DNA of 64,000 bases. Origin: Evansella vedderi (lineage in GTDB: Bacteria; Bacillota; Bacilli; Bacillales; Salisediminibacteriaceae). Positions 48,331-57,493 of the stretch are shown here, piece by piece. A program made the position numbers and the translations under genes. The notes beneath the pieces were generated by a model, which was given only the letters and a program-made list of their open reading frames with translations, was not told where the DNA came from and ran no database searches. Each line of letters begins with the position of its first letter. The first letter of the stretch is position 1. Location of the stretch: positions 52,703 to 116,702 of the forward strand of contig NZ_JAUSUG010000020.1 in assembly GCF_030813435.1 (NCBI RefSeq), in the 5' to 3' direction.

Positions 48331-49073
48331 CGGGAAAAAAAGTGATGGTTACAGGCGGTTCAAAAGGGATTGGTAAAGGTATTGCAAAGTCTTTTTTACA
48401 AGAAGGGGCTAATGTAGGCATTGTTGCTAGGGGAGAAGCGGCCCTTGAAAAAGCCAAGGAGGAACTTCCAGGGATACAAACGATTCAAGGGGACCTTACG
48501 GATAAAGGGAGCAGAGAAAATGCCTTTAAAGAATTCATTCGATTATTTGGAGACATTGATATTCTCATAAATAATGTTGGTGGCAGTAATGGAAGTACGA
48601 CCACGGAAACCCCACTAGAATTGTTTGAAGAAGCAATGACTCTAAATTATTTTTCATCCGTACACTTCAGCCAATTAGCCATTCCATATATGAAAAAGAA
48701 AAAGGATGGTGTGATCATTAATATTTCCTCCATTTTCGGCCGTGAATCTGGCGGGAAGCCAACGTATAACAGTGCAAAAGCTGCCATGATCAGTCATACA
48801 AAATCACTGGCGGATGAACTAGCGAAGGACGGCATTCGAGTGAATGGAGTAGCACCAGGCTCTATCCTCCATCCAACGGGAAACTGGCAGCGGAGAATAG
48901 AAGAAAACCCAGAGAAAATGAAAAAGTTTGTAGAAGCAGAAATACCTGCAGGTCGTTTCGGGACGGTGGAGGAAGTAGCAGATGTAGTTGTTTTCCTCGC
49001 ATCCAAACGGGCAAATTGGGTTGTAGGTGCCACCCTAAACGTGGATGGCGGGCAATCTCGTATGAACTTCTAA
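48315..49073 (+). CDS. SDR family oxidoreductase
   Basis: 252 residues, classical short-chain dehydrogenase: cofactor loop VTGGSKGIGKGIAK, NNVGG, active-site Ser in NISSIFG, Tyr/Lys in PTYNSAKAAM and C-terminal VVGATLNVDGGQS. It resembles 3-oxoacyl-ACP reductase-like or sugar dehydrogenase SDRs; substrate unknown. It starts at TTG 48315 about ten bases after GGAG and overlaps the 3' end of mutY, so translation is coupled. B. subtilis has no SDR gene directly after mutY. Confidence 0.87.
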   Translation: MDLQLAGKKVMVTGGSKGIGKGIAKSFLQEGANVGIVARGEAALEKAKEELPGIQTIQGDLTDKGSRENAFKEFIRLFGDIDILINNVGGSNGSTTTETPLELFEEAMTLNYFSSVHFSQLAIPYMKKKKDGVIINISSIFGRESGGKPTYNSAKAAMISHTKSLADELAKDGIRVNGVAPGSILHPTGNWQRRIEENPEKMKKFVEAEIPAGRFGTVEEVADVVVFLASKRANWVVGATLNVDGGQSRMNF

Positions 49074-49216
49074 TGCCAATTTAAACCAAAAATAGTATGT
49101 GTAATAAAGAGATCCCATTTCTTTTTTGAAGTGGGATTTCTTTATTTATAGAGGGAAATATTAAGGGTGCTAACTTAATTTTATGATCGTTTTTGGTTGA
49201 ATGAATAAAATATATC

Positions 49217-49260
49217 GATTGAATTTGAATGTTATTGAAAGAAAATGATTGAATTTTGAA
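49217..49260 (+). promoter_or_regulatory. direct repeats before fruR, candidate DeoR-type operator
   Basis: GATTGAATTTGAA (49217) and GATTGAATTTTGAA (49247) are direct repeats exactly 30 bp apart, the second overlapping the -35 element. DeoR-family repressors often bind such direct repeats. Confidence 0.5.
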
Positions 49261-49277
49261 AGCGCTCCATATATACT
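49249..49277 (+). promoter_or_regulatory. fru operon promoter
   Basis: TTGAAT (-35), a 17-bp spacer and TATACT (-10). The spacer contains TTGAAAGCGCTCCA, a cre-like sequence one base short of the CcpA consensus. Confidence 0.65.
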
Positions 49278-49308
49278 TAATGTTAGTAAGAGATAAGGGG
49301 TTATGATA

Positions 49309-50067
49309 ATGCTTACTTTCGAAAGACAACAGCTTATTTTATCTTTATTGAAGGACAAAAAGGTCGTGAAGCTCCAGGAGATAGTTGATGCTACTAACGC
49401 CTCTGAGTCTACTATCCGCAGAGACCTTACTGAATTAGAAAATAATAATCAGCTAAAAAGAATTCATGGTGGTGCTTCACTCCTAACTAGCATGATTGAA
49501 GAACCAACGATTGAAGAAAAGCAATCGAAATATACAGAGGAAAAGCTGTTAATTGGTCAAGAGGCCGCTTCCATTGTTAAAGATGGTAGGAGTATCTATA
49601 TCGATGCAGGAACAACAACAAAGGCTATGGTGGAGTATTTAAAGGAAAAGGATATCGTTGTCGTTACGAATGGACTAAATGTATTAAACGAACTTTTACT
49701 ACACGGAATGAAAGCTTATATTCTTGGGGGCTTTGTAAAAAGGGGAACCCACGCAATGGTAGGAAGGGGAGCGATCGATGCTTTGGAAACCTACCAATTT
49801 GATATGGCCTTCATGGGAACAAATGGTCTAGATTTATCTAGTGGATATACAACACCAGATCCGGAAGAAGCTCAAGTAAAAGCAATCGCGATTAAACGTT
49901 CAAAGGAAGCATACTTTCTAACGGATCATTCTAAGTTCGGTGATACTTCCTTTGCTAAAATAACAGATTTAAGTGAAGCAGCAATTATTACTTCGGACAA
50001 ATTAAACCCAGATATTTTAAAGAGTTTTGCAGAAAAAACAGAAGTGAGAGTGGTGAAAATGCCTTGA
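49309..50067 (+). CDS. fruR: DeoR family repressor of the fructose operon
   Basis: 252 residues. The N-terminal winged helix has the DeoR signature ATNASESTIRRDLTELENNN and LKRIHGGASL. The C-terminal sugar-phosphate sensor (DeoRC) shows IYIDAGTTTKAMVEYL, VVTNGLNVLNELL and FLTDHSKFGDTSF. It would repress fruRKA and be released by fructose-1-phosphate. ATG 49309 is used because the ATG at 49303 is only two bases from AAGGGG. It is the first gene of the operon, with a 4-bp TTGA overlap into fruK. Confidence 0.92.
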   Translation: MLTFERQQLILSLLKDKKVVKLQEIVDATNASESTIRRDLTELENNNQLKRIHGGASLLTSMIEEPTIEEKQSKYTEEKLLIGQEAASIVKDGRSIYIDAGTTTKAMVEYLKEKDIVVVTNGLNVLNELLLHGMKAYILGGFVKRGTHAMVGRGAIDALETYQFDMAFMGTNGLDLSSGYTTPDPEEAQVKAIAIKRSKEAYFLTDHSKFGDTSFAKITDLSEAAIITSDKLNPDILKSFAEKTEVRVVKMP

Positions 50068-50975
50068 TATATACACTTACATTAAATCCATCTGTGGATT
50101 ACATCGTTTCTGTGGATCCGTTCGAATTTGGCAAGACAAATCGAACTGCAACAGAGATGAAAAACCCTGGTGGAAAAGGGATTAACGTTTCAAGGGTATT
50201 AAACAATTTAAATATAAAAACCAAGGCCCTTGGATTTATTGGTGGATTTACTGGAGGATTTATTGAACAGAAGCTTCGTGAGGAAAAGGTGGATACAGAT
50301 TTTATTCAGGTTAATGGTGATACAAGAATTAATATAAAGCTGCAGACTGGGGAAGAAACGGAAATCAATGGGCAATCTCCTTCCGTTGATCAAGAGCACC
50401 TAAATACCTTATTGGAAAAGCTTCACGTACTACAAGAAGGGGACTTATTAGTTTTAGCAGGGAGTGTCCCTAAGTCCTTGCCATCAAACATCTATTATTC
50501 TCTTTTAAAAGAAGTGGAGGAATTAGGTGTAAAAGTCATTGTGGATACGAGCGGCGAAGCCCTTGAGAAAAGTTTCCCAGGTAACCCCTTTTTGATTAAG
50601 CCTAATCATCATGAACTGGGAGAACTGTTTGATAAAAGTGATTTAACTGTGAAGGATGCAGTCCATTATGGAAGAAGGATTCTCGATAAAGGGGTTCAGA
50701 ATATTATCGTTTCTATGGCAGGGGAAGGAGCTTTATTTTTGAATAAAGAAATAACTCTTTTTTCTAATGTTCCAAAGGGGATTGTAAAAAATTCTGTTGG
50801 CGCTGGCGATTCCGTTGTAGCAGGATTTGTTGCCTCCTATAGCCAGCATAACGACTTAGTAAAGGCCTTTCAATATGGAATAGCTGCTGGAAGTGCAACA
50901 GCGTTCTCTAATCATTTTTGCGAAAAAGCTGAGATTGAGAAATTAATAGATGAAATAGAAATTACTAAATTATAA
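50064..50975 (+). CDS. fruK: 1-phosphofructokinase
   Basis: 303 residues, PfkB/ribokinase fold. Phosphorylates fructose-1-phosphate to fructose-1,6-bisphosphate. LTLNPSVDYIV at the N-terminus, NPGGKGINVSRVLNNL (PfkB signature 1) and KNSVGAGDSVVAGFVASY (signature 2 with catalytic Asp). It starts at TTG 50064, overlapping the fruR stop (TTGA). Gene order fruR-fruK-fruA is that of B. subtilis. Confidence 0.93.
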   Translation: MIYTLTLNPSVDYIVSVDPFEFGKTNRTATEMKNPGGKGINVSRVLNNLNIKTKALGFIGGFTGGFIEQKLREEKVDTDFIQVNGDTRINIKLQTGEETEINGQSPSVDQEHLNTLLEKLHVLQEGDLLVLAGSVPKSLPSNIYYSLLKEVEELGVKVIVDTSGEALEKSFPGNPFLIKPNHHELGELFDKSDLTVKDAVHYGRRILDKGVQNIIVSMAGEGALFLNKEITLFSNVPKGIVKNSVGAGDSVVAGFVASYSQHNDLVKAFQYGIAAGSATAFSNHFCEKAEIEKLIDEIEITKL

Positions 50976-50989
50976 AGGTGGTCGTCACT

Positions 50990-52873
50990 ATGAAAATAGT
51001 AGAATTGTTGAAGAAAGAAACAATGATACTAGATTTAAGATCAACAACGAAGAATGAAGTAATTGAAGAGTTAGCAAATGAGTTAGATCGTGCAGGTCGC
51101 TTAAATGATAGAAAAAAGTTTATCGAGGAAATTCATAACCGCGAAAGTCAAAGTTCAACAGGTATTGGCGATGGTATAGCCATTCCACATGCAAAAACAA
51201 ACGCTGTCAAAGAACCGACAATTGTATTTGGTAGATCTAAGTCTGGAATTGAATACGATTCCCTAGACGGTAACCCTAGCCATTTATTTTTCATGATTGC
51301 TGCTAGTGAAGGGGCAAATAATGAGCATTTACAAACATTATCTCGTTTGTCTACATTGTTAATTGACGAAGACTTCCGTGAAATATTAATGAAGGCAGAG
51401 ACGAAAGAGGAGATCTTAACAGCCATTAACGAAAAGGAAATAGAAAAGCTAGGTTCTGAGGATGAGGAAGCTTCTAAGACCGATGCTTCGGAAAAATTCA
51501 TTGTTGCCGTTACTGGCTGTCCAACTGGTATTGCACATACGTACATGGCTGCAGATTCCTTGAAAGACAAGGCAAAAGCTATGGGTGTTGAAATTAAAGT
51601 AGAAACGAACGGATCTGATGGTGTGAAAAACCGTCTTACTAGTGCTGATATTGAGAAGGCTGTTGCCGTTATTATCGCTGCGGATACAAAGGTAGAAAAG
51701 GAGCGTTTTGCTGGTAAACCTTTAATTGAAGAACCAGTGACTGCTGGTATTCGCCGACCAGAGGAATTAATTACAAAGGCTATCAACGGTGATGCCCCTA
51801 TTTTTAAAGGGGAAGGGGGCGGGGCCTCAGAATCCGGAGAAAGGGAGCCAAGACAAAAAGTAGGGTTCTATAAACACTTAATGAATGGTGTTTCCAACAT
51901 GCTTCCCTTCGTTGTTGGTGGAGGTATCTTAATTGCTTTATCCTTCTTCTTTGGTATTGAAGCATTTGACCCAGATAGTGCAGACTATCATCCCCTTGCA
52001 GATGCACTAATGACGATTGGTGGCGGTACTGCATTTGGTCTAATGATTCCAGTATTGGCCGCGTTCATTGCCATGAGTATTGCGGATCGTCCAGGTTTCG
52101 CCCCAGGTATGGTTGCAGGTATGATCGCGGCCAATGGTGAGGCAGGGTTTCTAGGTGGTATCATCGCAGGTTTCTTAGCAGGTTACTTAGTTGTTGGTAT
52201 TAAAAAGTCATTTAATTTCGTACCTCAGTCCTTAGCTGGTATTAAAACCATTTTAATTTATCCATTACTCGGTATCTTATTAGCAGGTTATATTATGCTA
52301 GAATTTATTGTAGACCCAGTTCAAGCCCTTAACAGATCATTAGAAAATTGGTTAGGGGGAATGGGCACTACTAACATCGTATTAATGGGAATTTTACTAG
52401 GTGGGATGATGGCCGTAGACATGGGGGGACCAATCAACAAAGCCGCGTTTACATTTGGTATCGCTATGATTGACGCTGGTAACTTCGGACCACATGCTGC
52501 TATCATGGCTGGTGGAATGGTTCCACCATTAGGTATCGCTTTAGCTACAACTTTATTTAAAAACAAATTTACAAAGCAAGAGCAAGAAGCAGGAAAAACG
52601 AATTATGTTATGGGAGCGTCCTTCATAACAGAAGGTGCCATTCCATTCGCAGCTGCAGACCCAGGAAGAGTAATTCCGTCCATTATTGCAGGATCCGCAG
52701 TTGCCGGGGGACTTTCTATGGCATTTGGCAACACGTTAATGGCTCCCCACGGTGGTGCGTTCGTTATATTCGTAGCAGTAGAGAACTGGCCCCTATATAT
52801 TTTAGCAATAGCAGCCGGATCCCTTGTAACAGCATTAATGTTAGGATTCTTGAAAAAACCAGTTGTGAAGTAA
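50990..52873 (+). CDS. fruA: fructose PTS permease, EIIABC
   Basis: 627 residues. IIA domain at 1-145 with phosphorylation His67 (GIAIPHAK). IIB-fructose domain at about 165-262 with Cys177 in VTGCPTGIAHTYMAA. IIC membrane domain at about 290-622 with ten or so segments (NMLPFVVGGGILIALSFFFG, DMGGPINKAAFTFGIAMIDA). It imports fructose and yields fructose-1-phosphate for FruK. The ATG at 50990 has AAGGTGG eight bases before. It is 14 bp after fruK; a terminator follows. Confidence 0.94.
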   Translation: MKIVELLKKETMILDLRSTTKNEVIEELANELDRAGRLNDRKKFIEEIHNRESQSSTGIGDGIAIPHAKTNAVKEPTIVFGRSKSGIEYDSLDGNPSHLFFMIAASEGANNEHLQTLSRLSTLLIDEDFREILMKAETKEEILTAINEKEIEKLGSEDEEASKTDASEKFIVAVTGCPTGIAHTYMAADSLKDKAKAMGVEIKVETNGSDGVKNRLTSADIEKAVAVIIAADTKVEKERFAGKPLIEEPVTAGIRRPEELITKAINGDAPIFKGEGGGASESGEREPRQKVGFYKHLMNGVSNMLPFVVGGGILIALSFFFGIEAFDPDSADYHPLADALMTIGGGTAFGLMIPVLAAFIAMSIADRPGFAPGMVAGMIAANGEAGFLGGIIAGFLAGYLVVGIKKSFNFVPQSLAGIKTILIYPLLGILLAGYIMLEFIVDPVQALNRSLENWLGGMGTTNIVLMGILLGGMMAVDMGGPINKAAFTFGIAMIDAGNFGPHAAIMAGGMVPPLGIALATTLFKNKFTKQEQEAGKTNYVMGASFITEGAIPFAAADPGRVIPSIIAGSAVAGGLSMAFGNTLMAPHGGAFVIFVAVENWPLYILAIAAGSLVTALMLGFLKKPVVK

Positions 52874-53260
52874 GTAGATTATTAAACCTTAAGCAGAGAG
52901 TTTAGATGCTCGTAAAAAATTAGTTACTTAAACCTCTTGAAATTGGATGTGGAGTAAACAAGTCCCTACTTAAATGTATGTAGGGGCTTGTTTTTAGTGG
53001 AAAGCAAAACACGGTCAAGTTTTCAAAAATACTCTATGAAACGCGAACCAGGATCTCCCGTTCCATAACCCCTCCCTGAAACGAAAATCCCATATTTCCA
53101 TTCACCCTCCAAGAATAGTTTTTTACAAAGAACAAAATTTCGCGTAATTTGAGTCAAAATTGCAAAACCTTCAATGGAAGGGTTTTCAAACGTAAAACAT
53201 ATTCCTTCGTTACTCGAAATATGTTACGATAAGAAAAAAGACATAGGAGGTACATACAAC
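52874..53260. other. intergenic region after fruA
   Basis: Holds the fruA terminator and, at 53036-53090, a degenerate piece of the 52-bp repeat type (ATGAAACGCGAACCAGG ... CCTCCCTGAAACG). No gene recognised. Confidence 0.5.
52960..52996 (+). terminator. terminator of the fru operon
   Basis: AAGTCCCTAC pairs with GTAGGGGCTT, then GTTTTTAG. Confidence 0.85.
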
Positions 53261-54874
53261 ATGATTTCATTTGATAGTTCTCATTATCCTTATTCTTCAC
53301 AGAGAATGGTTACATATGGTCGCAATGGTATGGTTGCTACTTCGCAGCCACTAGCTTCCCAAGCGGGATTAGACATCCTTAAAAAAGGGGGGAACGCCAT
53401 TGATGCGGCAATTGCTACTGCAGCTTGCTTAACGGTGGTTGAACCAACATCAAACGGTATTGGTAGTGATGCGTTTGCTTTAGTATGGGTAAAAGGGGAG
53501 CTCCACGGTCTTAACGCCAGTGGTCCTGCCCCGCAGTCCATTTCTATTGAAAAGTTAAAAGAGCAAGGTATAGAAGAAATGCCGAAATTCGGGTGGACTC
53601 CTGTAACCGTACCAGGTGCACCTGCTGCCTGGGCAGAGCTATCCAAACGTTTCGGTAAATTGCCTTTATCGGAAGTATTAGCACCTGCGGTAAAGTATGC
53701 GAGGGAAGGCTTCCCGTTAAGTCCAGTTTTAGCTTATTTTTGGGAGCGGGCAACTGCCGGTTATTCCAAAGTTCTAAAGGGGGAGGAGTTCCAAGGCTGG
53801 TTTGACACTTTTGCTCCAGGTGGAAAGGCGCCGAAAGCTGGGGAAATGTGGCGTTCAGAAGGGCACGCAACTACGTTAGAAGCCATCGGTGAAACAAACG
53901 CAGAGTCTTTCTATAGAGGCGAGCTTGCAGAGAAAATAGCCGAGTTTTCCAAAAGGCATGGTGGTTATTTAACGAAAGAGGACTTAGCAGCTTTCCAACC
54001 GGAGTGGGTAGATCCAATTAGTGTTAATTACAAGGACTATGATGTTTGGGAGATTCCTCCAAATGGGCAAGGGCTTATTGCATTAATGGCATTAAACACC
54101 TTGAAAAATGACGAGTTCAAGTCTAGAGATGATGTAGTTACATTCCATAAGCAAATTGAAGCCATGAAGCTTGCTTTTGCTGACGGGGAAAAATATATTA
54201 CAGAAGAGAAGGAAATGAGTACGGCAGTTGCTGATTTACTAAGTGATAAGTATGGACAACAACGACGTGAACTTATCAGTAATGAAGCGTTGACGCCAAC
54301 TCCAGGTGAGCCTCCAAAGGGCGGTACTGTTTATCTCGCAACTGCAGACGGGGAAGGAAATATGGTTTCCTTTATTCAAAGTAACTATATGGGCTTTGGA
54401 TCTGGAATTGTTGTACCAGGAACAGGAATCTCCATGCAAAATAGAGGACATAACTTTAGTCTTGATCCTAACCATGAAAATGCATTGAAACCAGGTAAGC
54501 GTACGTACCACACGATCATTCCTGGGTTCCTAACGAAAGACAATGAAGCGGTAGGTCCTTTCGGAGTGATGGGTGGATTTATGCAGCCACAAGGACATAT
54601 GCAGGTCATTATGAATACGATTGATTTTGGTCTGAACCCTCAAGCGGCATTAGATGCTCCTAGATGGCAGTGGATGAAGGATAAAGAAGTGCAATTAGAG
54701 CACTCGGTACCAAATCACATTGCTTTAGGATTAGCAGCGAGAGGCCACAACATCCAAGTAGCACACCATCCTGGAGGTTTTGGAAGAGGTCAAATTATTT
54801 GGAGAGATCCGAAAACAGGTGTCCTTGCAGGAGGAACGGAAGCCCGCACAGATGGAGCAATAGCAGTTTATTAA
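53261..54874 (+). CDS. ywrD: gamma-glutamyltransferase family protein (YwrD-like)
   Basis: 537 residues. An N-terminal-nucleophile hydrolase that self-cleaves before Thr356 (PPKGGTVYLATADGEGNMVS). The large subunit has NGMVATSQPLASQAGLDILK and GGNAIDAAIATAACLTVVEP; the small subunit has QNRGHNFSLDPNHENALKPG and FGVMGGFMQPQGHMQV. There is no signal peptide, so it is cytosolic like YwrD and unlike secreted Ggt. ATG 53261 is set by AGGAGG; the longer frame has no site. It is followed by two chromate-transporter genes, as ywrD is by ywrB-ywrA in B. subtilis. Substrate uncertain. Confidence 0.87.
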   Translation: MISFDSSHYPYSSQRMVTYGRNGMVATSQPLASQAGLDILKKGGNAIDAAIATAACLTVVEPTSNGIGSDAFALVWVKGELHGLNASGPAPQSISIEKLKEQGIEEMPKFGWTPVTVPGAPAAWAELSKRFGKLPLSEVLAPAVKYAREGFPLSPVLAYFWERATAGYSKVLKGEEFQGWFDTFAPGGKAPKAGEMWRSEGHATTLEAIGETNAESFYRGELAEKIAEFSKRHGGYLTKEDLAAFQPEWVDPISVNYKDYDVWEIPPNGQGLIALMALNTLKNDEFKSRDDVVTFHKQIEAMKLAFADGEKYITEEKEMSTAVADLLSDKYGQQRRELISNEALTPTPGEPPKGGTVYLATADGEGNMVSFIQSNYMGFGSGIVVPGTGISMQNRGHNFSLDPNHENALKPGKRTYHTIIPGFLTKDNEAVGPFGVMGGFMQPQGHMQVIMNTIDFGLNPQAALDAPRWQWMKDKEVQLEHSVPNHIALGLAARGHNIQVAHHPGGFGRGQIIWRDPKTGVLAGGTEARTDGAIAVY

Positions 54875-54909
54875 AAAGGGTCAAAGGACATTGTTTATTT
54901 TTAAATAGC

Positions 54910-55046
54910 GTTGATTGTAGCGAAAGGTGCGAGACTCCTGCGGGAAAAGCAAAAGCTGAAGACCCCGCAGGAACGAGGAGGCTGAAGCGTTGCCCGCGGA
55001 AAGCGAGCATCCTGAAGCGTAAATCAACATCGAAGTTTAACAGCGT
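54910..55046. repeat. dispersed hairpin element, GTTGATT/AATCAAC ends
   Basis: GTTGATTGTAGCG at the left and CCTGAAGCGTAAATCAAC at the right, with the core GCGGGAAAAGC ... CGAGGAGGCTGAAGCGTTGC between. It continues ATCGAAGTTTAACAG as at 62230. It separates ywrD from ywrB. Confidence 0.82.
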
Positions 55047-55070
55047 TATTAAAAAAGGGAGTAGAAACTA

Positions 55071-55640
55071 ATGAAACATGGGGAAATATTTATGGCTTTT
55101 CTTCGTGTTGGATTATTAGGTTATGGAGGCGGCCCTGCCTCCATTCCTTTAGTTCACAAGGAAGCCGTAGAAAAATATAAATGGATGACTAGTGAAGAGT
55201 TTGCGGATATATTAGCTATTGGAAATACTTTGCCAGGTCCAATTGCTACAAAAATGGCAGGGTACATTGGATATCGAGTTTCTGGCACCCTAGGAATGAT
55301 CAATGCCATTATTGCATCGGTAATACCTACTGTTATTTTAATGATTATTTTACTTACATCATTAGCCTCGTTCCGTGAATATCCTTGGGTACAAGGAATG
55401 ACACACGGAGTTATTCCGGTTGTGGCAGTGATGATGGGGGTAATTACTTGGAGTTTTATTGATAGTTCCAAAAAAGGATTAGGCTGGTTAAAAGTTGTCA
55501 TATTACTTATTCTTTCTATTGTACTCATTCAATTATTAGGTATTCATCCTGCAATAGTAATAGGAGCACTCATTTTATTTGTCTTAGTTAAAAGACCAGC
55601 TAAAGAAAATCAGGAGAAAAAGGAGGGAGATGCTCCATGA
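55071..55640 (+). CDS. ywrB: chromate transporter family protein (short CHR, subunit 1)
   Basis: 189 residues, about six membrane segments. FLRVGLLGYGGGPASIPLVH and EFADILAIGNTLPGPIATKM are CHR-family motifs. Short CHR proteins work as pairs, with the two halves in opposite membrane orientation. The role may be chromate/sulfate-type anion export; the physiological substrate is uncertain. GGGAG lies ahead of ATG. It overlaps the next gene by 4 bp (ATGA). Confidence 0.87.
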   Translation: MKHGEIFMAFLRVGLLGYGGGPASIPLVHKEAVEKYKWMTSEEFADILAIGNTLPGPIATKMAGYIGYRVSGTLGMINAIIASVIPTVILMIILLTSLASFREYPWVQGMTHGVIPVVAVMMGVITWSFIDSSKKGLGWLKVVILLILSIVLIQLLGIHPAIVIGALILFVLVKRPAKENQEKKEGDAP

Positions 55641-56176
55641 TTTATTGGGAGATATTCCTGGCGTTTTTTATTCCTGGTATTGTAGGTTACGGTGGAGGAC
55701 CAGCGACAATTCCTCTTATTGAATATGAAGTAGTTCACAGATATGGGTGGATGACGGTAGAAGAGTTTGGAGAGGTTCTAGCATTAGGAAATGCTTTCCC
55801 GGGACCGATAGCAACCAAAATGGCGGGATATATAGGTTTCGTTGAAGGGGGAATCTTAGGTGCAGCCATTGGTTTGTTTGCTACCATTGCCCCTTCCCTT
55901 ATTCTAATGGTTGTTCTACTCGGCTTATTGTATCGTTTTAAGGACTCACCGAAGGTAAAGTTACTTTCCACAATTGTAAGACCTACCATCGCTGTATTAT
56001 TGGGAGTATTAACTTATCGATTTATTGAAACTTCTTATATTGAGAGTGGTTGGTTACAAACCATTTTCCTTTTAGGGATTAGTTATTTCTTGTTGGAAAA
56101 AAGGAAGGTTCATCCTGCATTTGTCATTTTAGGAGCTCTCATCTACGGAGCTATATTCCTAGCACCAGCCACATAA
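55637..56176 (+). CDS. ywrA: chromate transporter family protein (short CHR, subunit 2)
   Basis: 179 residues, homologous to the preceding gene: FFIPGIVGYGGGPATIPLIE and EFGEVLALGNAFPGPIATKM. The pair replaces a single long ChrA. Translation is coupled through an ATGA overlap, with GGAGG upstream. The order GGT-CHR-CHR corresponds to B. subtilis ywrD-ywrB-ywrA, but here it is inserted in the yfh/yga region. Confidence 0.87.
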   Translation: MIYWEIFLAFFIPGIVGYGGGPATIPLIEYEVVHRYGWMTVEEFGEVLALGNAFPGPIATKMAGYIGFVEGGILGAAIGLFATIAPSLILMVVLLGLLYRFKDSPKVKLLSTIVRPTIAVLLGVLTYRFIETSYIESGWLQTIFLLGISYFLLEKRKVHPAFVILGALIYGAIFLAPAT

Positions 56177-56402
56177 TGAGGCTGTTTTTCTATCAAATTG
56201 CTCTTGCGCAACTTCGTTTACTCTTCTGAGGAAGATCACTGTTGTATTTAATCAACAAGTTTACTGTTCATGGTGCCTGAAAAGAGTTGACATCGATTTT
56301 TCTGCGGATAAATGACAGGGCAATACTAGAACAGATGGAGACACTGGCCCTTTCCTCTTTTCAAGCTTTTCAAAAAGCGACAAATTTACTAAAACAGCCA
56401 TT

Positions 56403-56443
56403 AAAAAAGGCTTGCACTGTTGATAAAGTGCGAGCCTTTTTTA
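56403..56443. terminator. bidirectional terminator
   Basis: AAAAAAGGCTTGCACT pairs with AGTGCGAGCCTTTTTT, between the chr pair and the quinone oxidoreductase gene. Confidence 0.88.
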
Positions 56444-56450
56444 GTTTCTT

Positions 56451-57413
56451 TTATGGTACCAATACGATACTGCCGTTTACTTCATGGTTTTCTAATGCAG
56501 TGTGGGCCTTTGCTGCTTCTTCGAAGGTGTATGTGGCACCGACATGGGCAAAGATTGTTTGCTGCTCTAATAGGCTGCTTATTTCATCTCCTGCTTTTTT
56601 TAGTTCCTCTTTTGGTGCAGTGAAAAGTAATACACCTAGTAAGGAAGCGTGCTTTTGGTTTAGAAGTCTCCAAGGGAGCGACGGGGTATTATTTTTTGGA
56701 GAACCGATCGTTACAATTCTTCCCCCCGTTTTTATTATTGTTAAATTTTGCTCAATATTTTCACTTAAGGACATGTCTAAAATAATATCAATACCTTGGT
56801 TATTTGTTATTTCGTTTACTTTTTCAACCAGGTCCGTTTCTTTATATAAGATAACGTTATCCGCACCTGCTTTTTGGCAAAAGGCTGCTTTCTCTTCATT
56901 TCCGGCGGTAGCAATTACTTTTGCACCAGCCCTTTTAGCCAGTTGAATACTAGCGTTACCAACTGCTCCTGCACCGCCATAAATAAGTACTGTTTCGCCA
57001 GGCTGAATTTTTGCCCGGTAATGTAATGACAAATGTGCCGTCATAAATGGCATGGCAAGGGCTGCACCCTCCACCTCAGTCGTCGTGTCTGGCAATGGGA
57101 AAACTGCTTCAGAAGAAGCTGTTACATATTCAGCACTAGTTCCAGCAACATTCGTTGCCCAAACACGATCCCCTGCTTTTACATGAGAAACCCCCTCACC
57201 AACCTCTTCAACCACTCCACCTAAGTCAAAATGAGGAATATGGGGAAAACGAGGAACTTCTCGAATTCCTTTACGAAAATACGTATCAACGGGGTTTATG
57301 GCACTAGCTCCGACTCGAATAAGAACTTCATTTTCCTTTGGAGAAGGCTTTTCCATTTCCTGTACATGAAGTACTTCTGGATTACCGTATTCCTTATAAA
57401 CAACAGCTTTCAT
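56451..57413 (-). CDS. quinone oxidoreductase-like MDR family protein
   Basis: 320 residues, zinc-free medium-chain dehydrogenase. GroES-like N-terminus MKAVVYKEYGNPEVLHVQEM with VGASAINPVDTYFRKG; cofactor motif ETVLIYGGAGAVGNASIQLA (AxxGxVG) near residue 145; LLNQKHASLLGVLLFTAPKE and a C-terminal NHEVNGSIVLVP. Zinc-binding cysteines are absent. It probably reduces quinones or reactive alkenes with NADPH. The start ATG 57413 is nine bases after GGAG; the in-frame upstream codons overlap that site. Confidence 0.87.
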   Translation of the reverse strand: MKAVVYKEYGNPEVLHVQEMEKPSPKENEVLIRVGASAINPVDTYFRKGIREVPRFPHIPHFDLGGVVEEVGEGVSHVKAGDRVWATNVAGTSAEYVTASSEAVFPLPDTTTEVEGAALAMPFMTAHLSLHYRAKIQPGETVLIYGGAGAVGNASIQLAKRAGAKVIATAGNEEKAAFCQKAGADNVILYKETDLVEKVNEITNNQGIDIILDMSLSENIEQNLTIIKTGGRIVTIGSPKNNTPSLPWRLLNQKHASLLGVLLFTAPKEELKKAGDEISSLLEQQTIFAHVGATYTFEEAAKAHTALENHEVNGSIVLVP

Positions 57414-57493
57414 TTTCTCACACTCCACTCCCAATTACTTACTTTTCCTCCATTGTAATCGGTTTTATATAGGAAAGCACGTAAAATGATTTA

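Noticed and set aside
51148..51786. 212-residue frame antisense to fruA
   Set aside because: It is the complement of a well-supported gene; no ribosome site and no recognisable domain.
56287..56946. 219-residue frame on the + strand
   Set aside because: It overlaps the quinone oxidoreductase gene in antisense and runs through the bidirectional terminator.
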